A stretch of DNA of 64,000 bases, taken from contig NZ_CP029254.1 in NCBI RefSeq assembly GCF_003122365.1, positions 3,863,001-3,927,000 on the forward strand, read 5' to 3'. Positions 14,891 through 23,449 of the stretch are shown one piece after another (position 1 is the stretch's first letter; every line of letters begins with the position of its first letter). Source of the stretch: Streptomyces spongiicola. GTDB taxonomy: Bacteria > Actinomycetota > Actinomycetes > Streptomycetales > Streptomycetaceae. A program made the translations under genes and the position numbers. Below the pieces are notes generated by a model. It made no database searches, was not told the DNA's origin, and worked only from the letters and a program-made list of their open reading frames with translations.

Positions 14891-16555
14891 ATGGACGCCG
14901 TGACCGTGGTGAACCACACGGTCCCCGGTCCCTCGTCCGGGCGCGCGACCGCGACCGGCGTCCGGCTCGCCACGGGAACCCGGGGGCGGAATGATTCGCC
15001 CCATGGACATCAGCTCGCCTCGGCTCCCGGGCGCTGGATCGTCCTGACGACCGTCCTCGGGTCCAGCATGGCGCTGCTCGACTCCACCGTCGTCAACGTC
15101 GCACTTCCCCACATCGGTGAGGACCTCGACGCCGACCTCGCCGAGTTGCAGTGGACCGTCAACGCCTACATGGTGACCCTCGCCGGGCTGATCCTGCTGG
15201 GCGGGGCGCTGGGGGACCGGTACGGGCGCCGGCGGGTGTTCGTGGTCGGCGTGCTCTGGTTCGCGGCCGCTTCGCTGGCCTGCGGGCTGGCACCGAACGC
15301 CCCCGTCCTGATCGCCGCCCGCGCCTTGCAGGGTGTCGGCGGGGCACTGCTCACCCCGGGGTCGCTCGCGCTGATCCAGGCGAGTTTCCACCCCGGCGAC
15401 CGGGCCAGGGCCGTGGGGCTGTGGTCCGGGTTCGGCGGGGTCGGCGCGGCGGCCGGACCGTTTCTCGGCGGTTGGCTGGTCGACGGCCCGGGCTGGCGGT
15501 GGATCTTCCTGCTGAACGTGCCGCTGGCCGCGCTCTGCGTGCCCGTCGCGCTGCGCCGTGTGCCCGAGTCGCGCGACCCCGCGGCGCACGGCCGGTTCGA
15601 CGTCCTGGGCGCGGCGCTGGGGGCGCTGAGCCTCGCACTGGTCACCTACGCCCTGATCGACGGTTCCTGGTGGAGCGGCGCCGCAGGCGTCCTGACGGGC
15701 GCCGCGTTCGTCCGGCTGGAACGGCGCCGGAGGAATGCCATGCTGCCGGTGTCGATCTTCCGGTCCCGGCTGTTCACCGCGGTCAATCTGGTCACGGTGT
15801 GCGTGTACGCGGGCTTCAGCGGGTTCTTCTTCCTCACCGCGCTGCAACTCCAGGTCGTCTCGGGCTACTCGGCCCTCGCCGCCGGCACCGCCCTGCTGCC
15901 CACCACCGTGCTGATGCTGCTGCTGTCCGCGAGGTCCGGGGAACTGGGGGAGCGGATCGGCCCGCGTATCCCGCTCACGGTCGGACCGCTGCTGAGCGCG
16001 GCCGGGATGCTGCTGATGCTCCGTGTCGGCGCCGACCCCTCGTACGCCGTGGATGTGCTGCCCGCGCTGCTGGTCCTGGGCCTGGGCATGGTGACCCTGG
16101 TGGCGCCGCTGACGGCTACCGTGCTGGCGTCCGTGGACACCGCGCGGGCCGGGATCGCCAGCGGAGTCAACAACGCGGCGGCCCGTGCGGCGGGGCTGCT
16201 CGCGGTGGCCGCGCTGCCGATGCTGGCCGGCATGGGGCCCGAGGCGTACCGGATGCCGGAGCAGTTCGCGGCGGCCTTCGCCCGGGCGATGCCGCTGTGC
16301 GCGGCGATCCTGGTGGCGGGCGCGGTACTCGCCTGGGTGATGGTGCGGCGTCCGGTGGACTGGCGCTGCCCCGCCACGTGCAGGGTGCACTGCGGCGTCG
16401 GCGCGCCGCCGCTGGAACCGAGGCGTGGACCGAGGCGCGGAGCCCGGTCGGGGCAACCGGGGCGGTCGGGGCAGACGGGCGAGCCCCCGGGCGGAAGCCC
16501 GAGCGGGGGCCCGGAGAGGAACACGGGCGGGAGCACGGGCGAGCACCCGGACTGA
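14891..16555 (+). CDS. MFS drug exporter, DHA2 (EmrB/QacA) family
   Basis: A major facilitator of 554 residues with about 14 membrane helices starting near residue 47. DHA2 motifs are clear: LDSTVVNVALPHIGEDL (motif D1), LGDRYGRRR (motif A), ARALQGVGGALLTPGSLALI (motif C-like) and WSGFGGVGAAAGPFLGGWL. It probably exports drugs or a metabolite by proton exchange. The hydrophilic C-terminal tail of ~65 residues (from RPVDWRCPA on) is rich in Gly, Arg, Pro and Ser and is probably unstructured. The start is uncertain: ATG 14891 gives a 46-residue polar N-terminus, and shorter starts are possible. No regulator is adjacent. Confidence 0.85.
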   Translation: MDAVTVVNHTVPGPSSGRATATGVRLATGTRGRNDSPHGHQLASAPGRWIVLTTVLGSSMALLDSTVVNVALPHIGEDLDADLAELQWTVNAYMVTLAGLILLGGALGDRYGRRRVFVVGVLWFAAASLACGLAPNAPVLIAARALQGVGGALLTPGSLALIQASFHPGDRARAVGLWSGFGGVGAAAGPFLGGWLVDGPGWRWIFLLNVPLAALCVPVALRRVPESRDPAAHGRFDVLGAALGALSLALVTYALIDGSWWSGAAGVLTGAAFVRLERRRRNAMLPVSIFRSRLFTAVNLVTVCVYAGFSGFFFLTALQLQVVSGYSALAAGTALLPTTVLMLLLSARSGELGERIGPRIPLTVGPLLSAAGMLLMLRVGADPSYAVDVLPALLVLGLGMVTLVAPLTATVLASVDTARAGIASGVNNAAARAAGLLAVAALPMLAGMGPEAYRMPEQFAAAFARAMPLCAAILVAGAVLAWVMVRRPVDWRCPATCRVHCGVGAPPLEPRRGPRRGARSGQPGRSGQTGEPPGGSPSGGPERNTGGSTGEHPD

Positions 16556-16561
16556 GGGCCC

Positions 16562-16828
16562 GCGCCCGGCCGCCCCGACCCGCCCCGAACCGCCCCGTCC
16601 CGGGACGGCGCTGCCGACATCGGCACGGGCGCCACCGGCAGCGGCTCCGCGGATCCGGCGCCACGGGCAGAGGTCCCGTCCGCCCGGCACCGGCCGTGTG
16701 GCCCGGGTGCCGCCGTCGGGCTCCGCGGGCCCGCGCCCGTCCCGCCCCGTCCCGCCCCGGGACGGGACGGCGCTGCCGACATCGGCACCGGCTCCGCGTA
16801 TCCGCCGGCGACCTGTGACACTGAAGCC
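16562..16828. repeat. Intergenic direct repeats
   Basis: The 24-base word around GACGGCGCTGCCGACATCGG occurs at 16603 and 16765, each followed by GGCTCCGCG-ATCCG within 30 bp. The region is otherwise GC-rich and holds no gene. Confidence 0.55.
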
Positions 16829-17242
16829 ATGGCCATCCACGAGAACCTGCTGGGGGGACCGCCCCCCACCCACCTGCCCGACGATCCCGAGCCGCGGGAG
16901 ATGCTCGCGAGCGGCACGGCTCCCGCCGACGTCGCCGCGAAGTACCCGACCTCCTCGCTCGCGTGGGCCCAGCTCGCCGACGACGCCTTCGAGGCCGGGC
17001 GGGTCGTCGAGTCGTACGCGTACGCGCGTACGGGATACCACCGGGGCCTGGACGCGCTGCGCCGCAGCGGATGGAAGGGCCACGGCCCGGTGCCGTGGGA
17101 GCACGAGCCCAACCGCGGTTTCCTGCGCGCCCTGCACGGCCTCGCCCGCGCCGCGCAGGCGATCGGTGAGCAGGACGAGTACGACCGCTGTACCGCGTTC
17201 CTGCGCGACTCGTCCGGGACGGCGGCCGACACCCTCGGCTGA
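16829..17242 (+). CDS. DUF3151 domain-containing protein
   Basis: A soluble 137-residue actinobacterial protein of the DUF3151 family: it begins AIHENLLGGPPPTHLPDDPEP, then YPTSSLAWAQLADDAF, YAYARTGYHRGLDALRRSGWKGHGPVPW and ends with a tetratricopeptide-like helical hairpin (FLRALHGLARAAQAIGEQDEYDRC). Family length is usual. No enzymatic residues are evident, and the role is not known. The ATG at 16829 matches the family N-terminus; the upstream sequence lacks a clear ribosome site. It is a single gene between the MFS exporter and the kyn operon. Confidence 0.9.
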   Translation: MAIHENLLGGPPPTHLPDDPEPREMLASGTAPADVAAKYPTSSLAWAQLADDAFEAGRVVESYAYARTGYHRGLDALRRSGWKGHGPVPWEHEPNRGFLRALHGLARAAQAIGEQDEYDRCTAFLRDSSGTAADTLG

Positions 17243-17253
17243 CAGTGACGAGC

Positions 17254-17340
17254 GCGTGGGTGTCCCCGCCGGGCCGAACGCCGCGTGGGTGTCCCCGCCG
17301 GACCGAACGCCGCGTGAGCGTCCCCGCAGGGCCGAACGCC
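17254..17340. repeat. Three tandem 29-bp repeats
   Basis: Units at 17254, 17283 and 17312 share GCGTGGGTGTCCCCGCCGG then CCGAACGCC, with a few substitutions in the third. The unit length is not a multiple of three, so the array is non-coding. It lies in the leader of the kyn operon. Confidence 0.8.
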
Positions 17341-17578
17341 GCGCGGGCGGGCGGGCGCCCCTTGCCGGACACGGTGCGGGGGCGGGGTCCGCGATGAGGA
17401 ACTGACCGGGTGCCCGGACCGGACGCGGTGCGAGGGGGGGCGGGTGCCCCGAGAGGGTGCCCGCCCCCTCGCGTCACCGGTGGGGCACGTGCTTATGATG
17501 CGCGAGGGGACCGGGGCTCCGAGACCAGCAACGGAAGGAGCGGACCGCTACCCGGATACATGTGTCAGGAGACGGCGA

Positions 17579-18424
17579 ATGTCGCAATTTCCCGATGCCT
17601 CCGGAGCGGGTTCGGTCACCCCGAACCTCGACTTCGCGGGCACGACCCCGTACGAGGACTACGTCAAGGCCGACGTCCTCACCCACCTCCAGCACCCCCT
17701 CTCCGACGATCCCGGGGAGATGGTGTTCCTGGTGACCACCCAGGTGATGGAGCTGTGGTTCACCGTCATCGTCCACGAGTGGGAGACCGCCTCCCGGGCC
17801 CTGCGCCGTGACGAGGTGCCCGTCGCGAAGGACGCGCTGAAGCGCTCCGTGCGGGAGCTGGACGCGCTGAACGCCTCCTGGCGGCCGCTCGCGCAGCTCA
17901 CCCCCGTGCAGTTCAACTCCTACCGCGACGCCCTCGGCGAGGGCTCCGGCTTCCAGTCCGCGATGTACCGGCGGATGGAGTTCCTGCTCGGCGAGAAGTC
18001 CGCGTCCATGCTGGTGCCGCACCGCGGTGCCCCGCGCGTACATGCCGAGCTGGAGAAGGCCCTGCACGAACCGAGCCTCTACGACGAGGTGCTCCGCCTG
18101 CTCGCCCGCCGCGGGCTGCCCGTTCCGCCGTCCGTCCTCGACCGCGACCCGTCGCAGCGTTACGAGCCGTCGCCCGAGGTCGAGCGGGTGTGGGCGGAGG
18201 TCTACGCGAACGAGGACCAGGACGCCGAACTCGTCCGCCTCGCCGAGGCGCTGACCGACGTCGGCGAACTGGTGTGGCGCTGGCGAAACGACCACCTCGT
18301 CGCCACCCGGCGCGCCATGGGCGCCAAGGCCGGCACCGGTGGCTCCGCCGGCGTCGCCTGGCTGGAGAAGCGGGCGGCCAAGAACGTCTTCCCCGAGCTG
18401 TGGACGGCGCGCAGCCATGTCTGA
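17579..18424 (+). CDS. kynA: Tryptophan 2,3-dioxygenase
   Basis: A haem dioxygenase of 281 residues opening the indole ring of L-tryptophan to N-formylkynurenine, the first step of the kynurenine pathway. Characteristic segments: TPYEDYVKADVLTHLQ, FLVTTQVMELWFTVIVHEWE, SGFQSAMYRRMEFLLG, the region WRWRNDHLVATRRAMG containing the haem-ligand histidine, and the GTGGSAGVAWLEKR substrate loop. ATG at 17579 starts the family N-terminus; a weak GGAG-like site precedes it. The stop overlaps the kynU start by 8 bp (ATGTCTGA), so the two are translationally coupled. Confidence 0.95.
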   Translation: MSQFPDASGAGSVTPNLDFAGTTPYEDYVKADVLTHLQHPLSDDPGEMVFLVTTQVMELWFTVIVHEWETASRALRRDEVPVAKDALKRSVRELDALNASWRPLAQLTPVQFNSYRDALGEGSGFQSAMYRRMEFLLGEKSASMLVPHRGAPRVHAELEKALHEPSLYDEVLRLLARRGLPVPPSVLDRDPSQRYEPSPEVERVWAEVYANEDQDAELVRLAEALTDVGELVWRWRNDHLVATRRAMGAKAGTGGSAGVAWLEKRAAKNVFPELWTARSHV

Positions 18425-19634
18425 GACGAGACTGGACGAGCGGGCCGCGGAACTGGACGCGGCGGACGAACTCGGCAAGCGGCGGGAGCTGTTCGCACTC
18501 GAGGACGGCACGGTCTACCTGGACGGCAACTCCCTCGGCGCCCTGCCACGGCACGTCCGGGACCGGATGGCGGACGTCATCGGCAGGCAGTGGGGCGAAC
18601 TGCGCATCCGCTCCTGGGACGAGAGCGGCTGGTGGACGGCGCCGGAGCGGATCGGCGACCGGATCGCCCCGCTCGTCGGAGCCGGGCCGGGGCAGATCGT
18701 CGTCGGCGACTCCACCAGCGTGAACGTCTTCAAGGCCGTGGTGGCGGCGGTGCGGATGGCGCCGGACGACCGCGACGAGATCCTGGTCGACGCCACGACC
18801 TTCCCCACCGACGGCTACATCGCCGAGTCGGCAGCACGGCTGACCGGCCACCGGCTGGTCGTGGTCGACCCCGCCCGCGTACCGGACGCGGTGGGCCCGC
18901 GCACGGCAGCCGCGCTCGTCAACCACGTCGACTACCGCACCGGCCGCCTGCACGACCTGCCGGGGATCACGGCGGCGCTGCACTCCCGGGGCGCTCTCGC
19001 CGTCTGGGACCTCTGCCACAGCGCGGGCGCCCTGCCCGTGGGCCTCGACGAGCACGGGGTGGACCTCGCGGTCGGCTGTACGTACAAGTACCTCAACGGC
19101 GGGCCCGGTTCGCCCGCGTACCTGTACGTCGCCGAGCGCCACCAGGACCGCTTCGACTCGCCGCTGCCCGGCTGGAACTCGCACGCCGACCCGTTCGGGA
19201 TGACCCGCGGCTACCGGCCGGCCGAGGGCGCGGTACGCGGCCGGGTCGGTACGCCCGACATCCTCTCGATGCTGGCGCTCGAGGCGGCGCTCGACGTGTG
19301 GGACGGGGTCACGGTGGAGGCGGTACGGGCCAAGAGCCTCGCCCTCACCGACTTCTTCCTCGAGTGCGTCGAGGCGTACGCGCCCCCGGGGGCGGTCACC
19401 CCGCTCACCCCGGCCGCGCACGCCGAGCGGGGCAGCCAGGTGGCGCTGGCCTGCCCCCGCGCCCCCGCGGTCATGGAGGCGCTGATCGCCCGCGGTGTGG
19501 TCGGCGACCTGCGCCGCCCGGACGTGCTGCGGTTCGGCTTCACCCCGCTGTACGTCGGCTTCGCGGACACCGAACGCGCGGCACGGGCCCTCGCCGACGT
19601 ACTGGCCGGAGTCCACTCCCCGCCGAGCGGCTGA
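18417..19634 (+). CDS. kynU: Kynureninase
   Basis: A PLP enzyme of 405 residues that cleaves kynurenine to anthranilate and alanine. Motifs: YLDGNSLGALPRHV, RSWDESGWWTAPERIGD, GDSTSVNVFK, VWDLCHSAGALPVGL (Asp contacting PLP), the PLP lysine in GCTYKYLNGGPGSPAYLYV, and LRFGFTPLYVGF. It starts inside kynA (8-bp overlap) and is followed 77 bp later by an alpha/beta hydrolase gene with its own ribosome site. Together these give tryptophan to anthranilate, a catabolic route that in actinomycetes can also feed antibiotic precursors. Confidence 0.95.
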   Translation: MSETRLDERAAELDAADELGKRRELFALEDGTVYLDGNSLGALPRHVRDRMADVIGRQWGELRIRSWDESGWWTAPERIGDRIAPLVGAGPGQIVVGDSTSVNVFKAVVAAVRMAPDDRDEILVDATTFPTDGYIAESAARLTGHRLVVVDPARVPDAVGPRTAAALVNHVDYRTGRLHDLPGITAALHSRGALAVWDLCHSAGALPVGLDEHGVDLAVGCTYKYLNGGPGSPAYLYVAERHQDRFDSPLPGWNSHADPFGMTRGYRPAEGAVRGRVGTPDILSMLALEAALDVWDGVTVEAVRAKSLALTDFFLECVEAYAPPGAVTPLTPAAHAERGSQVALACPRAPAVMEALIARGVVGDLRRPDVLRFGFTPLYVGFADTERAARALADVLAGVHSPPSG

Positions 19635-19711
19635 TCACCGGGGGCCGGCGGCCTGGTACCGTCCCGGCTGGCCAGGCCGACTCGGCCCCCGCACCGAAAG
19701 GTTGGAGCAGC

Positions 19712-20596
19712 ATGCCGGACCCCGCCGCCGCTCGTGACGCCGCCGAGGAGGCTTCGGCCCTGTCGCATCCGGCCGTCGCCCCGGACGCCACGGCGGCCTA
19801 TGGCGAACACCCGGACCAGGTCGTCGACTTCTACGCGCCGCGGGACGGCCGGGACGCCGCCCCGCTCGTGGTGGTGCTGCACGGAGGGGCGTGGCGGGCG
19901 CCGTACGACCGGCGGCACGTCACCCCGTTCGCGGACTTCCTGGCGCGGCGCGGTTTCGCCGTGGCGAACGTGGAGTACCGCAGGGGCGCGTCGCTGCCCC
20001 AGCCGCGGGGCGAGGAGGGAGCCGGCGGGCCGGTCGCCGGGCGCTGGCCGGAGACGCTCGACGACATCGCCGCCGCGATGGACGCGCTGGCCGGACTGGC
20101 CCGCGCGGCGCTGCCGCAGGCGGACCCGCGGCGCACGGTCCTCACCGGCCATTCCGCGGGCGGGCATCTCGCCCTGTGGGCGGCCGCCCGGCACGTCCTG
20201 CCGTCGGGCTCGGCCTGGCGGCTCCCGGCCGCCCCGGAGCTGCGCGGGGTCGTCGCGCTGGCGCCGATCGCCGACCTGGGCCGGGCGGCCGAACTGGACG
20301 TCTGCGGCGGCGCGGTGGACCAGTTCCTCGGCGGACGGGCGGAATCCGGGGCGCGCGCCGGCTTGGCGGATCCGGCCGTGCTGCTGCCCACCGGGATCGC
20401 CACGGCCGTCGTCCAGGGGCGCGAGGACACCGTGGTGCCGCAGGCCGTCGCGGAGTCCTTCGTCGACGCGGCGGCGAAGGCCGGCGAGACGGTCGGGCTC
20501 ACCCTGCTCGCGGACGTCGGTCACTTCCCGCTGATCGATCCGTCGGCGGACGCCTGCGCGGTGGTGGCGGAGGAGATCGCACAGCTCGCCTGGTGA
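19712..20596 (+). CDS. Alpha/beta hydrolase, probable kynurenine formamidase
   Basis: An alpha/beta hydrolase of 294 residues with the oxyanion segment VVVLHGGAWRAPYDRRH, the nucleophile elbow GHSAGGH, a late acid (GREDTVVP) and the catalytic histidine in ADVGHFPLIDP. The HGGxW plus GHSAGGH combination is that of the esterase-type arylformamidases (Bna7/AFMID). Placed directly after kynA and kynU, it most likely hydrolyses N-formylkynurenine to kynurenine, completing the pathway; the unrelated KynB-type (cyclase-fold) formamidase is not present. ATG at 19712 with GGTTGGAG upstream. Substrate is inferred from context; a general esterase remains possible. Confidence 0.75.
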   Translation: MPDPAAARDAAEEASALSHPAVAPDATAAYGEHPDQVVDFYAPRDGRDAAPLVVVLHGGAWRAPYDRRHVTPFADFLARRGFAVANVEYRRGASLPQPRGEEGAGGPVAGRWPETLDDIAAAMDALAGLARAALPQADPRRTVLTGHSAGGHLALWAAARHVLPSGSAWRLPAAPELRGVVALAPIADLGRAAELDVCGGAVDQFLGGRAESGARAGLADPAVLLPTGIATAVVQGREDTVVPQAVAESFVDAAAKAGETVGLTLLADVGHFPLIDPSADACAVVAEEIAQLAW

Positions 20597-21066
20597 AGGC
20601 TGCCACCCCACCGGCGACGGACCTCCGCGGGACGGACCTCCGCGGGGTGTACGTGGCGGGGTGTACGTGGTGGGCGTACGCGGCGGGACGGCCGCCGGAT
20701 GCCCGGAGCGGACGTTCGTCGAACGGGACGCCGAGCGCGCCACGTTCGACGAACGAGGCGCCGAGCGCGCGGCGGTGTTCCGTGTCTGAACGCGGAGCCC
20801 TGGTTCCGCGCCTGAACCAGAAGCACTGGTTCCTGTCCGAACCGGGAGCGCTGGTCCTGTCGCGCCCGGCCCGGGAGGGGCGCGGCCGCAGCCGAACCAG
20901 GGGCCCCGGTCGTACCCGACCGGGGCCGCAGCAGCTCCGGGAGGACGGGCGGTGCTCGGGTACTACCTGCCGGCCCCGGAGGATCCGGGTAGTACCTGGG
21001 ACGGACGCGGAAGAATCCGCATCACAGGGGACGACCGCGTCCGCGCCCACCCGTACCTTTGCCGAC
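20597..21066. other. 470-bp gap with repeated and palindromic words
   Basis: Includes doubled GGACCTCCGCGG, doubled GGGGTGTACGTGG, the palindrome CGTTCGTCGAACG at 20714-20726, and two copies of GGGTA-TACCTG (20958, 20988). No convincing gene; it presumably holds the promoter of the two-component system. Confidence 0.45.
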
Positions 21067-22560
21067 GTGACCCACACGCCGACCGCCGCGACCACGCCGA
21101 GCTTCCCGACCACGCCGACCGCCGCGACCACGCCCAGCTTCCCGACCACGCCGACCGCCGCGACCACGCCCAGCTTCCCGGCCACCCAGCGCATACCGCG
21201 CAGCCGAGCCGACAGCCGCAGTCCCGAGTTCCGCCTGGCCATGGGCGTGCTCGCGGGTCTGCGCCGGGACCTCTTCGACGACGCCTTCGCATACCGGCCG
21301 CTGGCCCCGCTGGCCGGTGGCGGACCGGTGGTCCGGCGGCTGCCCGCGCGTATCCGCCGGTACGCGGTCTGGACCCCGCACGCGGTCGTCGCGGGCGGCG
21401 CCCTGCTGGCGCTGCTCATCGGCGCCTCCACCCACTCCGGGGCTTTCGGCCCCGTCACCCTCGTCTTCGCGGCGGTGCCCGCGGCCACGGTGCTGATGAC
21501 CCTGGTGCGACCGGTGCTCGCCTTCTGGGCCTCGCTCGTCTCGGCGCCCTTCCTCGCGGCCCTCGGCAGCGTCTGGGGCGACGGGCCGTGGACACCGGCC
21601 ACCGTCGCCGCCCATCTCGCGGTCCTCACCGCCGTCGCGGCGCGGACCCGGCCGCGGGCCGCCTTCTGGATGTGGATGCTGACGGGGGTGCACGGACTGT
21701 TCGCGGGCACCGTCCTCGGTGTCGGGTACCCCGAGGGAAGCACGGTGCTGATGTTCGTCTCCGCCTTCGTGCTGCTCGTGGTGGCGCTGGCGCAGGTGCG
21801 CCGGGACGCGGAACGCGAGGTCGCCGCCCAGCAGAGCGTCACCGCCGTCGAGCGCGACCGGCGCACCCTGCTGGAGGAGCGCACCACGATCGCCCGCGAG
21901 TTGCACGACGTCGTCGCCCACCACATGTCGGTCGTCGCCATCCAGGCGGAGGCCGCGCCCTACCGGGTGCAGGACCCGCCGCCCGAGCTTGCGCAGGCGT
22001 TCGCGACCATCAGGGAGAACGCCGTGGCCGCGCTCACCGAACTGCGCCGTGTGCTCGGTGTCGTACGGGCGGAGGACTACGAGGCCCCCGACGCTCCCCA
22101 GCCGACCCTCGCCGATCTCGGCGGGCTGCTCGGGAACCTCCGTGCCGCCGGCCTCGACGTCGGTCTCACGACCACCGGAGCGGTCCGGCAGTTGCCCCCG
22201 GGCGTCGAACTCTCGGCGTACCGCATCACCCAGGAGGCCCTGAGCAACGCGCTGCGCCACGCGCCGGGCGCGTCCGCGAAGGTCGAGGTGGCGTACGTCC
22301 TCGGCGGACTCGGCGTCCGTATCTTCAACGGTCCGGCCCGGGGCCTGCGGAAGCCCGCCCACCCGGTCGGCTCCGCCGGGCGAGGGCCCCGCCCGGCGGA
22401 GCCGCTGGAACCGGCCGGGGCCACCGGCTCCGGTCACGGCCTCACGGGCATGCGGGAACGCGTCTCCATGCTCAACGGCGAGATGGCGACCGGCCCGACG
22501 GAGGACGGCGGCTACGAGGTCGCCGTGTTCCTCCCCGTCGCGAAGGACGAGACCGCATGA
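21067..22560 (+). CDS. Two-component sensor histidine kinase, NarL-type partner
   Basis: A membrane kinase of 497 residues. Four to six hydrophobic helices (about residues 105-240) are followed by a short coiled region and a HisKA_3 domain with the phosphorylated histidine near residue 280 (RELHDVVAHHMSVV), then an HATPase_c domain with SAYRITQEALSNALRHAPG and GHGLTGMRERVSML. A ~40-residue Pro/Gly insert sits inside the ATPase domain before the G box. With GTG 21067 the first 41 residues are three copies of a 12-residue Thr/Pro repeat; the ATG at 21241 would omit it. The stop overlaps the regulator start (ATGA). The signal sensed is unknown. Confidence 0.88.
   Translation: MTHTPTAATTPSFPTTPTAATTPSFPTTPTAATTPSFPATQRIPRSRADSRSPEFRLAMGVLAGLRRDLFDDAFAYRPLAPLAGGGPVVRRLPARIRRYAVWTPHAVVAGGALLALLIGASTHSGAFGPVTLVFAAVPAATVLMTLVRPVLAFWASLVSAPFLAALGSVWGDGPWTPATVAAHLAVLTAVAARTRPRAAFWMWMLTGVHGLFAGTVLGVGYPEGSTVLMFVSAFVLLVVALAQVRRDAEREVAAQQSVTAVERDRRTLLEERTTIARELHDVVAHHMSVVAIQAEAAPYRVQDPPPELAQAFATIRENAVAALTELRRVLGVVRAEDYEAPDAPQPTLADLGGLLGNLRAAGLDVGLTTTGAVRQLPPGVELSAYRITQEALSNALRHAPGASAKVEVAYVLGGLGVRIFNGPARGLRKPAHPVGSAGRGPRPAEPLEPAGATGSGHGLTGMRERVSMLNGEMATGPTEDGGYEVAVFLPVAKDETA
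21082..21189 (+). repeat. Three tandem 36-bp repeats in the kinase N-terminus
   Basis: Units at 21082, 21118 and 21154, each coding TAATTPSFPTTP (third copy ends ATQ). The unit is a multiple of three and stays in frame with the kinase, so it may be translated. Confidence 0.8.
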
Positions 22561-23216
22561 CCATCCGCGTCCTCGTCGCGGACGACCAGGCGATGGTCCG
22601 CGAGGGTTTCTCCGTCCTGCTGAACGCCATGCCCGGAATCGAGGTGGTCGGCGAGGCGGTCGACGGCCGCGAGGCGGTCGCACAGGTCGACGTGCTGGGG
22701 CCCGACGTGGTCCTCATGGACATCCGCATGCCCGAACTCAACGGCATCGAGGCCACCCGCGAGATCGTCGCCGCCGACAGCGAGGCGAAGGTGCTGGTGC
22801 TGACGACCTTCGACCTGGACGAGTACGTGTACCAGGCGCTGCGCGCCGGTGCCTCGGGCTTCCTGCTGAAGGACGCCTCCGCCAGCCGCCTCGCGGACGG
22901 AGTGCGGGTGGTGGCGGCCGGCGAGGCCCTGCTCGCACCGTCCGTCACCCGCAGGCTGATCACGGAGTTCTCCCGGATCTCTGTGGCGCCCAGGACGCCC
23001 GTGCTGGCCCGGGTCGGTGATCTGACGGAGCGTGAGACGGAGGTCCTGGTCCTGATCGCCCAGGGTCTGTCGAACGCGGAGATCGCCGCACAGCTCGTCG
23101 TCGCCGAGTCCACGATCAAGACACATGTCAGCCGGATCCTGGTGAAGCTGGGGCTGCGGGACCGGACGCAGGCGGCGGTGTTCGCCTACGAGGCGAGGCT
23201 CGTCACGCCGGGCTGA
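22557..23216 (+). CDS. LuxR/NarL-family response regulator
   Basis: A 219-residue regulator with a receiver domain (acidic pair D9/D10, phosphorylated Asp55 in VVLMDIRMPELNG, Lys105 in GFLLKDAS) and a C-terminal LuxR-type helix-turn-helix (LTERETEVLVLIAQGLSNAEIAAQLVVAESTIKTHV). Its ATG overlaps the kinase stop as ATGA, so the pair is translationally coupled. It would bind DNA as a dimer after phosphorylation by the neighbouring kinase. Targets are unknown; the adjacent genes on the other strand are separated by 230 bp with GCGGAGGTCTGCGGACG words repeated. Confidence 0.93.
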   Translation: MTIRVLVADDQAMVREGFSVLLNAMPGIEVVGEAVDGREAVAQVDVLGPDVVLMDIRMPELNGIEATREIVAADSEAKVLVLTTFDLDEYVYQALRAGASGFLLKDASASRLADGVRVVAAGEALLAPSVTRRLITEFSRISVAPRTPVLARVGDLTERETEVLVLIAQGLSNAEIAAQLVVAESTIKTHVSRILVKLGLRDRTQAAVFAYEARLVTPG

Positions 23217-23449
23217 GGTCTCCGCTGCCGGTCGGCGTGGCCGCCGGATGGCCCGCGGAGGGGCTGCGGAGGTCTGCGGACGACCCGCGGACGGCCTGCG
23301 GAGGTCTGCGGACGGCCCGCGAGGGTCTGCCGGGCGCTTGCGGGAGGCGCAGCCGGGAGACCGCCGCCGGTTCCGGCGCGTCGGTTCGGCGCGGTGGTTG
23401 AGTGCGTCGGTGCGGTGCGGTGCGGTGCGGTGCGGTTCGGTGCGTCGGT

